From Nanobdellota archaeon (lineage in GTDB: Archaea; Nanobdellota; Nanobdellia; Pacearchaeales; GW2011-AR1), in the NCBI GenBank assembly GCA_018829425.1, contig JAHJUA010000066.1, positions 1 to 5,725 of the forward strand: 5,725 nucleotides of DNA, given 5' to 3'. Made by a program: the position numbers and the translations under genes. Shown piece by piece: positions 1-4,169 of this stretch (the stretch's first letter is position 1; each line of letters opens with the position of its first letter). Below the pieces are notes generated by a model. The model ran no database searches. It saw only the letters and a program-made list of their open reading frames with translations, and had not been told where the DNA came from.

Positions 1-390
1 TGCTACTCCAGCGTTGAACAATATTATGAATTTAAGACGCTTTTTGTAAATGACTATCAGGGCATATGTCAATGCTATTCCAATCCAAAAATGCCCAAAA
101 TATCCAAAGCTAGGAATTTTTTGATATAGCCCGAATATTCTAGCAAAAATTTCTGCGAGTAAAACTGGCGATCCTACAAGAATTACATATTTCCATTTTT
201 TTCCATTTTCTATGATAAGCGCTTGAGCAAGAAAAAACGCAAGGAGGCTGACTTCTGCAGCAACTACAACACGGTTAGAACGAGATAGAAAATTATACAG
301 TTCTAAGGCGGGTGCAGTCAATCCAATAATTATTCCAAATATAATCACTCCTGTTGTTAATCTTTTAAGTCCAACGTCTTTTAATTTCAT
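1..390 (-). CDS. Multi-pass membrane protein of unknown function, truncated by the window edge
   Basis: The frame is open from an ATG at 388-390 to the left edge, giving the first 130 residues with no stop. The protein is hydrophobic. Likely membrane segments lie at about residues 11-29, 41-59, 67-87, 99-115 and from 118 on. Short basic or polar links separate them (SRSNR at 36-40, ENGKKWK at 61-67, YKKRLK at 115-120). The Lys-rich first ten residues suggest a cytoplasmic N-terminus. I do not recognise a family; the aromatic stretch FGYFGHFW (residues 95-102) is the most distinctive part. The start is supported by a strong A/T-rich box A about 24 bp upstream with no Shine-Dalgarno, as for the neighbours. 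It is divergent from the small membrane protein at 467. An integral membrane protein is a confident reading; any role would be a guess. Confidence 0.75.
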   Translation of the reverse strand, partial: MKLKDVGLKRLTTGVIIFGIIIGLTAPALELYNFLSRSNRVVVAAEVSLLAFFLAQALIIENGKKWKYVILVGSPVLLAEIFARIFGLYQKIPSFGYFGHFWIGIALTYALIVIYKKRLKFIILFNAGVA

Positions 391-405
391 ATATAGAAAA
401 CATAA

Positions 406-420
406 TTTTAATATATAAAC
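406..420 (-). promoter_or_regulatory. Box A (TATA) promoter for the left-edge membrane protein
   Basis: Read on the minus strand this is GTTTATATATTAAAA, a strong archaeal TATA element centred about 24 bp before the ATG at 390. That spacing places transcription initiation at or next to the start codon, so the message is probably leaderless. The divergent gene at 467 has its own element about 30 bp away. Confidence 0.6.
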
Positions 421-439
421 AATACTCTTTCAAAAAGTT

Positions 440-450
440 CTTAAATAAGC
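440..450 (+). promoter_or_regulatory. Box A (TATA) promoter for the 51-residue membrane protein
   Basis: CTTAAATAAGC is centred about 22 bp upstream of the ATG at 467. It matches the archaeal TTTAWATA-like consensus at the spacing expected of a leaderless transcript. Its presence is the main reason to accept the very short gene that follows. Confidence 0.6.
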
Positions 451-466
451 ATTCATTGTAACAAGA

Positions 467-622
467 ATGGATTGGTACAATTATCTCATCTACGCCACAG
501 TTATAATTGGACTTTTTACTATGATTTTTGGAGTTCAGAATATAAAATATTTCAAGCGCGGACTTATCCTTATTATATCTGCGCTCATAATAAAAATGTT
601 CATCTGGATTTTATTAACTTGA
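467..622 (+). CDS. Small two-helix membrane protein, 51 residues
   Basis: ATG at 467 to TGA at 620-622 encodes 51 residues starting MDWYNYLIYATVIIGLFTM. Two hydrophobic segments (about residues 7-24 and 32-50) flank a short basic turn, IKYFKRG at 26-32. This predicts a helical hairpin in the cytoplasmic membrane with the turn on the positive-inside side. The reading frame is supported by the box A 22 bp upstream and by its sensible membrane topology. A longer overlapping open frame (472-675) starts on TTG and encodes a non-hydrophobic, low-quality sequence. The gene is convergent with the minus-strand gene ending at 645, with only 22 bp of A/T-rich sequence (TTTTAAAA) between them. I do not recognise a family. 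Small proteins of this kind often assist larger membrane complexes, but nothing here identifies a partner. Confidence 0.65.
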   Translation: MDWYNYLIYATVIIGLFTMIFGVQNIKYFKRGLILIISALIIKMFIWILLT

Positions 623-644
623 TTTTAAAACAATCTGTTCAGTC

Positions 645-1028
645 TTATTCTCTTTGCGCATTGACTAACAACTGAGCTCTTCCTGCTATTCTCCAATATG
701 TCCCTGCATCTCGCGATACCAAAGAATCAACTAAAACAAAATCTGCTCCCCTTTCTTTCATAATTTTATCCAATCCTCCAGTTGTAAGATTTAAATTTCT
801 TATTGCTACTTCTTCCCTTGATAATCCACTATTTTCAGGATGTCCATACCCCACAATTCCAAAGCTCATACAATCCAGAAAATTCCCAAAATCAAAATCA
901 AGCCCATAAGGAACTACATTTGCCGCATGAATTTTCCTTTGAGAGGGCACCAACGTTTTACTTTCAGAATCTTTTTCCGCAAAGGAGTACCTTCTATCAG
1001 TTCCCATCAAAAGAATTCTACTTTCCAT
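645..1028 (-). CDS. Unrecognised small soluble protein, 127 residues
   Basis: ATG at 1026-1028 to TAA at 645-647. There is no signal peptide or membrane segment. The sequence looks like a compact alpha/beta fold: an initial strand (SRILLMGT, 3-10), a Gly/aromatic-rich centre (VVPYGLDFDFGNFLDCMSF, 38-56), then FGIVGYGHPENSGLSREE (56-73). A helix-strand unit near the C-terminus has DKIMKERGADFVLVDSLVSRD (87-107). ADFVLVDSL resembles a core strand of a Rossmann-like or flavodoxin-like fold, but no diagnostic nucleotide-binding motif is present, so I assign no function. One cysteine (C53). A box A lies about 27 bp upstream. The gene lies downstream of the PC4-linked pair on the same strand, but its own promoter-like element suggests separate transcription. 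Confidence 0.7.
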   Translation of the reverse strand: MESRILLMGTDRRYSFAEKDSESKTLVPSQRKIHAANVVPYGLDFDFGNFLDCMSFGIVGYGHPENSGLSREEVAIRNLNLTTGGLDKIMKERGADFVLVDSLVSRDAGTYWRIAGRAQLLVNAQRE

Positions 1029-1050
1029 TAATACTACAATATCAAAATTA

Positions 1051-1060
1051 CTTTATAATA
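1051..1060 (-). promoter_or_regulatory. Box A (TATA) promoter for the 127-residue protein
   Basis: Minus-strand TATTATAAAG is centred about 27 bp before the ATG at 1028. It lies in the 68-bp gap after the preceding minus-strand gene, so the 127-residue protein need not depend on readthrough from the PC4-like operon. Confidence 0.5.
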
Positions 1061-1096
1061 ATTTATGTAGTCAAACAATTACTTTGAAATCAATAA

Positions 1097-1318
1097 TCAA
1101 ATAATTGATGTTAATCCCGCTTTGTCCTGACTCTGCTGTAATCGATTTGCTAATTCAACGAAATCTCCAGCGGTGGCATCTTCCGCCTCTTGAGCTTTTA
1201 AACGCGCAACCATTTTTGTCCCTTCGTTAAAATTAGAGTCATAATAATTTCTTCTTTCTAACTGAATCACACTAAGCGCCTCATTTTTCATTTTTGACCC
1301 ATGATATTCTTTACTCAT
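1097..1318 (-). CDS. Unrecognised 73-residue helical protein, second gene of the PC4-like operon
   Basis: ATG at 1316-1318 to TAA at 1097-1099. The start lies 2 nt after the stop of the PC4-like gene with no room for its own promoter, so the two are almost certainly co-transcribed and may be translationally coupled. The protein is polar and rich in charged and helix-forming residues. The first half contains VIQLERRNYYDSNFNEG (17-33). The second is a likely amphipathic helix region, MVARLKAQEAEDATAGDFVELANRLQQSQDK (36-66). No cysteines, no membrane segment, no recognised domain. Co-location with a single-stranded-DNA-binding protein makes a nucleic-acid or transcription role plausible, but this is context only. 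Confidence 0.7.
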   Translation of the reverse strand: MSKEYHGSKMKNEALSVIQLERRNYYDSNFNEGTKMVARLKAQEAEDATAGDFVELANRLQQSQDKAGLTSII

Positions 1319-1320
1319 CT

Positions 1321-1638
1321 TTAATAGTCAGGCATATCTTCTCTTGCTTTAGGTTCAGCGCTTTCAGAACTCTCGTTTGCACCATCAGAACTTTCCTCTG
1401 GACTAGCGTCTGCTTTCAAATCTTCTTCCGAAATAGAATTAATCATTTCTTTAAACTCTTGAAAACTTGCGGCAGGAATTCTCAGACCTTTCTTTGTCGG
1501 TCCGGTGTATTTTTCACTTGTTGTAAACTCGCGAATGTCAACTCCTACCCGCCCGTTATATTCCCTAACACCGACGACAATATCAGTCGTAGTTCCCTGA
1601 AATTCGCCCTTGTTTATCTTGCCAATATCCTTATCCAT
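1321..1638 (-). CDS. PC4-like (transcriptional coactivator p15) single-stranded-DNA-binding protein with acidic C-terminal tail
   Basis: ATG at 1636-1638 to TAA; 105 residues. Residues 18-70 match the PC4/p15 fold: strand DIVVGVREYNG (19-29), then RVGVDIREFTTSE (30-42, with the family's characteristic DIRE), a turn with GPTKKGLRIP (46-55), and the helix SFQEFKEMINSI (58-69). In human PC4 the equivalent order is VRVSEFKG, YIDIREY, GRKGISL and the final helix. Family members dimerise and bind single-stranded or melted DNA. In eukaryotes PC4 acts as a transcription cofactor and in genome maintenance; archaeal roles are less well defined. The remaining 35 residues are a disordered Ser/Glu/Asp-rich tail ending REDMPDY. 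Human PC4 carries its Ser-rich regulatory region at the N-terminus instead. First gene of a two-gene operon, divergent from tRNA-Ser. Confidence 0.85.
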   Translation of the reverse strand: MDKDIGKINKGEFQGTTTDIVVGVREYNGRVGVDIREFTTSEKYTGPTKKGLRIPAASFQEFKEMINSISEEDLKADASPEESSDGANESSESAEPKAREDMPDY

Positions 1639-1658
1639 AAATTCTAAAAGAGGAAAGG

Positions 1659-1666
1659 TTATTTAA
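1659..1666. promoter_or_regulatory. Apparently shared bidirectional box A for tRNA-Ser and the PC4-like operon
   Basis: TTATTTAA reads TTAAATAA on the other strand, so it is a usable TATA element in both directions. Its centre is about 27 bp from the first base of the tRNA (1690) and about 24 bp from the first base of the PC4-like ATG (1638). No second TATA-like element is visible in the 51 bp between the two genes. TBP could therefore nucleate either of two divergent initiation complexes here, with orientation set by flanking BRE sequences. Confidence 0.6.
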
Positions 1667-1689
1667 GTTTTGTTGTGAACAAATGAGTA

Positions 1690-1821
1690 GCCCGCATGGC
1701 ACAATGGTACTGCATCCGCCTCGAAAGCAGAAGGACCAAGTTCCTTCCGCACCATCTCCTTCTGGAGAACCAAGGGAGCGGAGCCTTTACAGGCATCCAG
1801 GTTCGATTCCTGGTGCGGGCG
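1690..1821 (+). tRNA. tRNA-Ser(CGA), interrupted by an intron
   Basis: Acceptor strands GCCCGCA (1690-1696) and TGCGGGC (1814-1820) pair perfectly and are followed by discriminator G1821, the usual base for archaeal tRNA-Ser. The D arm is 1699-1713 with a three-pair stem and a loop containing GG. Anticodon stem TCCGC (1715-1719) pairs with GCGGA (1778-1782). The loop starts C, T33 and then anticodon CGA (1722-1724). The variable arm is a four-pair hairpin, GCCT (1783-1786) with AGGC (1791-1794), as expected for a type II tRNA. The T arm is CCAGG-TTCGATT-CCTGG (1797-1813). No CCA is encoded. Joining 1725 to 1777 gives an 81-nt mature body. An unspliced alternative anticodon stem (TCCGC with GCAGA at 1727-1731, one C-A mismatch) exists but would leave a 65-nt variable region. 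Confidence 0.88.
1726..1776 (+). other. Candidate tRNA intron at position 37/38
   Basis: Removing these 51 nt joins A37 to A38 and gives a perfect five-pair anticodon stem and seven-base loop. The junction can slide by one base without changing the product. Inside the intron, CAGAAGGA (1728-1735) pairs fully with TCCTTCTG (1757-1764), an eight-pair helix starting two bases into the intron. A canonical bulge-helix-bulge is not obvious: 13 nt lie between this helix and the 3' anticodon stem, where about seven are expected. Either splicing uses a relaxed motif or the boundaries differ slightly. The position follows the common archaeal site cut by the tRNA splicing endonuclease. Confidence 0.65.
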
Positions 1822-1822
1822 T
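1805..1822 (+). repeat. Direct repeat copy 1: 3' end of tRNA-Ser plus one base
   Basis: GATTCCTGGTGCGGGCGT spans the end of the T loop, the T-stem 3' strand, the acceptor 3' strand, the discriminator and one base beyond. It is repeated without mismatch at 1879-1896, a 74-bp period. An exact copy of a tRNA 3' end just downstream is the pattern left by tRNA-targeting integrases, but local duplication would look the same. Confidence 0.85.
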
Positions 1823-1831
1823 CCAGGAATC
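1823..1831 (-). repeat. Inverted copy of the first nine bases of the tRNA-end repeat
   Basis: CCAGGAATC is the exact reverse complement of GATTCCTGG, found at 1805-1813 and 1879-1887. With the first copy it forms a 27-bp palindrome-like unit around TGCGGGCGT. With the second copy it would close a larger hairpin over 47 nt. On RNA it could pair with either copy, but not both at once. Confidence 0.8.
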
Positions 1832-1887
1832 CTAATTCAGAGGGGGTGACTTGTTAGGGGGATACTTTCCCCATACGAGATTCCTGG
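1823..1887 (+). other. Potentially structured spacer between tRNA-Ser and the metallopeptidase gene
   Basis: This non-coding stretch can fold as a closed multibranch RNA. The outer stem of nine pairs is CCAGGAATC (1823-1831) with GATTCCTGG (1879-1887). One inner arm is CTAA (1832-1835) with TTAG (1854-1857), which can enclose TCA (1837-1839) with TGA (1847-1849). A second arm is GGGG (1858-1861) with CCCC (1869-1872). The sequence is G-rich compared with the neighbourhood and has two AGGGGG runs (1841-1846 and 1856-1861). I recognise no known RNA family. It may be a remnant of an integrated element, a processed small RNA released by tRNA 3'-end cleavage, or chance pairing. The folding was judged by eye. 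Confidence 0.4.
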
Positions 1888-1896
1888 TGCGGGCGT
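1879..1896 (+). repeat. Direct repeat copy 2, ending one base before the metallopeptidase ATG
   Basis: An exact copy of 1805-1822. It supplies a second acceptor 3' strand (TGCGGGC, 1888-1894) and T-stem 3' strand, but has no matching CCAGG immediately upstream, so it is not a complete second T arm. If the copies are attachment sites, this is the displaced outer site and the element between them has shrunk to 56 bp of unique sequence. Confidence 0.85.
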
Positions 1897-1897
1897 T

Positions 1898-2440
1898 ATG
1901 AATCATACAGAACATACTCCTGGGAGCATATTCGCAAGATTGGAGGGTGGCGAAGAAAGAGTAACTCGTTTTGGAACCCCTGATCAAAATTTAGAAATTG
2001 AAGAGCGGGTTAGAGATATTATGATTAATTTATCCCCCCACTTTGGAGTTGGAGAGATAGGGCAGTTTCCTTTTCCATCAATCATGTTGGGTCCAAAAGG
2101 TTCATATTATCCCGCTTATAATTTAATATTCCTTCCTTTTGGGCCGATAAATTTAGAACCCGTAATTGCTCATGAAGCATCTCATTGGTTTCATGAACAT
2201 CTTGGATATAGAACTATGGCTCGGATAGGCAGAAGAGATATTCCTTCAGAGTTTACTGCAATATGGGGGGAGATGATTTCCATCACAGGACAAACCTCAT
2301 ATGATAGAGTTCAAGTAACTCAGGAAACAACTCTAAGAGATTTTTCAAGAATGCCACGAGGGGAAATCTCAAGGCTATTCCCAAATTTATCTGAAAATTA
2401 TAAACGATTAGTAAGCTTAAACAAAGAGAAGGTATTCTAA
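1898..2440 (+). CDS. HExxH metallopeptidase-like protein (minigluzincin-like), 180 residues
   Basis: ATG at 1898 to TAA at 2438-2440. The zinc-binding helix is AHEASHWFHEHLG (91-103), with H92, E93 and H96 forming HExxH. The probable third ligand is E118 in SEFTAIWGE, 22 residues on, resembling the Glu-containing second helix of gluzincins; E125 is an alternative. A strand before the active helix (YNLIFLPFGP, 74-83) fits the edge strand that usually holds substrate. There is no signal peptide or membrane segment, so the protein is predicted to be cytoplasmic. At 180 residues it resembles the small archaeal minigluzincins but with longer flanks. The ATG is the only reasonable start: the frame is open back to 1850 but has no ATG, GTG or TTG. 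The gene begins one base after the tRNA-end repeat and lacks a clear TATA box, so transcription may come through the tRNA. Substrate unknown; it may be inactive or inhibitory. Confidence 0.75.
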   Translation: MNHTEHTPGSIFARLEGGEERVTRFGTPDQNLEIEERVRDIMINLSPHFGVGEIGQFPFPSIMLGPKGSYYPAYNLIFLPFGPINLEPVIAHEASHWFHEHLGYRTMARIGRRDIPSEFTAIWGEMISITGQTSYDRVQVTQETTLRDFSRMPRGEISRLFPNLSENYKRLVSLNKEKVF

Positions 2441-2475
2441 AAAACTCTTAGGACTGATTAGCCCCTTCAAATAAT

Positions 2476-2484
2476 TTTTAAACC
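2476..2484 (+). promoter_or_regulatory. Box A (TATA) promoter for the Na/Pi-cotransporter-family gene
   Basis: TTTTTAAAC-type sequence centred about 24 bp upstream of the ATG at 2504 within an A/T-rich run. The spacing again predicts a leaderless message. The preceding gene stops at 2440, so this gene is probably transcribed independently. Confidence 0.6.
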
Positions 2485-2503
2485 GCATTCCATTCTTTAG
2501 TTT

Positions 2504-3547
2504 ATGAAAAAGAGTGTGAAAAAGATTCTTAACTCATTTGGATTTGTGGCAATGCTCTACTTTTTTGTTTTCTCCCTTACATTGATTAAAGTTTCCTCAC
2601 AATCCTTGGGAAGCGGATTCCTCTCTTTAACTAAAGACAGCATCGGAGCAATAAACGCATTCGGATTTGGTTGGCTCGCCACTCTGATAACTCAATCCTC
2701 AGGAGCAGCAGCCGCGACGCTCATTGCTTTTGGACTCGCAGGTTTCATCGGGCCAGTTGTTTTAATTTACATGATGATTGGAACGCGAATCGGAACTTCC
2801 GTAACTGCGTTGTTCGTTGCTTTTTTAGTTCACGCAAAAAGACGAGACTTTAGGCACGGTTTTGAAGTTGGCCTCGCGAATCTGGTTTATGCTTTCCCTA
2901 TCGCAATCGCAATGTTCCTTCTTGAATTTTTCACAGGATTCTTTTCGAAAGCAGGCAATCATTTTGTTGTCTTCGGTCTACCAACCGTTGACTTCGTGGA
3001 CATGATTACTCTTCCTTTAATCAACTTTCTTTCTTTCATTCCAAATCACCTAAACCTCATCTTAGGTTTGTTCATTCTTATTGGAAGTTTAAAGTATCTG
3101 CCAAAATTTATGATTAACATTTGGGGCGAGGCTTATCTCAAACAGAAGATAAACAAATTCTTGAACAAAAAATGGAAATCGTTCTGGTTCGGGTTTGGAA
3201 TTACTGCTCTCTTGATGTCCACCAGCATCACGATAACCTTCCTTATCCCCTTGGTCGTCACAAGAATTACTAATCTAAGAAAGGTTATTCCATATATGAT
3301 TGGCGCAAATCTCGGAGGAGTTTCTGAACTAATGATCGGAGGGCTCGTGTTGGGTGGCGGCGCGCTTCCCGCGATATTCACTTACGTTTCATTTTCAGCA
3401 ATAGGTTTGCTATGGATGTTCAAACCAGACTGGCTATTCCACGCGACGAAATTCATTTCAAAGAATACTCTTAATGTTTCAAGAAAAAGAGCTTTGGCAT
3501 TCATAGTAGTATTTATACTAATGGCTGTGGTTCTCTCATTCATATAG
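2504..3547 (+). CDS. Na/Pi-cotransporter (PF02690-type) family membrane protein
   Basis: 347 residues, strongly hydrophobic, with 8-9 likely membrane segments. The first starts at about residue 13, the last is 331-347. The family's inverted-repeat signature is visible. First half: GFGWLATLITQSSGAAAATLIAF (54-76), with QSSGA at 64-68, followed by GTRIGTSVTA (93-102). Second half: FGFGITALLMSTSITITFLIPL (229-250) followed by GANLGGVSELMIGG (267-280). In NptA/SLC34-type transporters both halves carry a QSS motif that forms the substrate and sodium sites. Here the second is degenerate (MSTS), and GANIGTT is changed to GANLGGV. There is no C-terminal PhoU-like domain, unlike many bacterial members. 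Sodium-driven phosphate transport is the family role, but the altered second half leaves the substrate open. Upstream of lemA and htpX on the same strand; each has its own box A. Confidence 0.82.
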   Translation: MKKSVKKILNSFGFVAMLYFFVFSLTLIKVSSQSLGSGFLSLTKDSIGAINAFGFGWLATLITQSSGAAAATLIAFGLAGFIGPVVLIYMMIGTRIGTSVTALFVAFLVHAKRRDFRHGFEVGLANLVYAFPIAIAMFLLEFFTGFFSKAGNHFVVFGLPTVDFVDMITLPLINFLSFIPNHLNLILGLFILIGSLKYLPKFMINIWGEAYLKQKINKFLNKKWKSFWFGFGITALLMSTSITITFLIPLVVTRITNLRKVIPYMIGANLGGVSELMIGGLVLGGGALPAIFTYVSFSAIGLLWMFKPDWLFHATKFISKNTLNVSRKRALAFIVVFILMAVVLSFI

Positions 3548-3555
3548 AGAAAAAA

Positions 3556-3565
3556 CTTTAAAAAC
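3556..3565 (+). promoter_or_regulatory. Box A (TATA) promoter for lemA
   Basis: CTTTAAAAAC is centred about 25 bp upstream of the lemA ATG at 3586, inside the 38-bp gap after the transporter gene. No Shine-Dalgarno sequence precedes the ATG. lemA may be transcribed both from here and by readthrough. Confidence 0.6.
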
Positions 3566-3585
3566 ATCCTCTGCGGTGTAGAGTT

Positions 3586-4131
3586 ATGATTTTATGGATA
3601 ATCGGTTTGTTAATCGTAATCGCGTTAATATTCATAGTTTACTACAACAGATTTGTTACGCTTGAAAACAGAATAGATAATTCTTTGAGCCAAATTGACG
3701 TTCAGCTAAAAAAGCGGTCGGACCTTGTGCCTAACTTAATTAATTCCGTTAAAGGGTATGTCAAGCACGAGCGCGGGGTAATGTCTGAAGTTACAAAGGC
3801 AAGAAAAGCTTTTATGAGCGCGAAGAATTTCCAAAGCAAAGTTCAGAAAGGCGCGGCACTTCAAAGCGCGCTTGGCTCGCTTTTCGCAATAGCAGAAAAT
3901 TATCCGCAACTAAAGGCAAACGAAAACTTCCTTCATCTTCAGCAAGAACTTGCAGCGATAGAAGACAAAGTCGCTTACGCGCGCCAGCACTACAACGATT
4001 CAATCATGAGTTATAATAACCTAACAAAGAAATTCCCGGGAATAACATTCGCATCTCTCTACAGAAGGTCAGCAAAGAAATACCTTGAAATCCTGGCTGA
4101 AGAAAAAGCCGTACCTAAAGTTTCGTTCTGA
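3586..4131 (+). CDS. lemA: LemA family membrane-anchored protein
   Basis: 181 residues, close to the family's usual 180-200. One N-terminal membrane segment (residues 2-20) is followed by the LemA core: YNRFVTLENRIDNSLSQIDV (20-39), then LKKRSDLVPNLINSVKGYVKHE (41-62). The conserved second half is AENYPQLKANENFLHLQQEL (103-122), AAIEDKVAYARQHYNDSIMSYNN (123-145) and the closing KKFPGITFASLY (148-159). The fold is a long four-helix bundle. The short N-terminus puts the bulk outside the cytoplasm in bacterial models; topology in archaea is less certain. Biochemical function is unsettled, but lemA is widely found beside htpX, as here (38 bp apart), which suggests a joint role in membrane protein quality control or envelope stress. 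The basic, Ser/Lys-containing C-terminus (residues 160-181) is slightly extended beyond the conserved core. Confidence 0.93.
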   Translation: MILWIIGLLIVIALIFIVYYNRFVTLENRIDNSLSQIDVQLKKRSDLVPNLINSVKGYVKHERGVMSEVTKARKAFMSAKNFQSKVQKGAALQSALGSLFAIAENYPQLKANENFLHLQQELAAIEDKVAYARQHYNDSIMSYNNLTKKFPGITFASLYRRSAKKYLEILAEEKAVPKVSF

Positions 4132-4140
4132 TTAGAAAGT

Positions 4141-4149
4141 GTTTTAAGG
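4141..4149 (+). promoter_or_regulatory. Box A (TATA) promoter for htpX
   Basis: GTTTTAAGG, within GTTTTAAGGTTTA, is centred about 25 bp upstream of the htpX ATG at 4170 in the 38-bp lemA-htpX gap. Spacing fits leaderless transcription, so htpX can probably be expressed apart from lemA. Confidence 0.55.
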
Positions 4150-4169
4150 TTTAATCTTCTAAAAATAAT

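Noticed and set aside
472..675. 67-residue plus-strand open frame starting on TTG
   Set aside because: It overlaps the better-supported ATG frame at 467-622 and the end of the gene at 645, has no coherent domain or topology, and begins on a non-ATG codon five bases from a real start.
803..1087. Plus-strand open frames at 803-1087 and 840-1031
   Set aside because: They lie antisense to the 127-residue protein, with low-complexity Phe/Tyr/Gln-rich translations typical of the reverse of an A/T-rich coding strand.
1294..1647. 117-residue plus-strand open frame
   Set aside because: It is antisense to the PC4-like gene, whose family match is clear. The Cys/Phe-rich translation matches no family.
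1821..1825. Genome-encoded CCA at the tRNA 3' end
   Set aside because: The sequence after the discriminator G1821 is TCCA. CCA is shifted by one base and belongs to the inverted repeat, so CCA is presumably added after transcription.
1823..1896. A second tRNA gene or split-tRNA 3' half
   Set aside because: Only the T-stem and acceptor 3' strands are duplicated. There is no adjacent CCAGG partner, no anticodon arm and no box A at the expected place, so a functional second tRNA or a trans-spliced half cannot be supported.
2671..3567. Frames at 2671-2853 (+), 3133-3381 (-) and 3382-3567 (-)
   Set aside because: All lie within the Na/Pi-family transporter gene in other frames and have no motif or promoter of their own.
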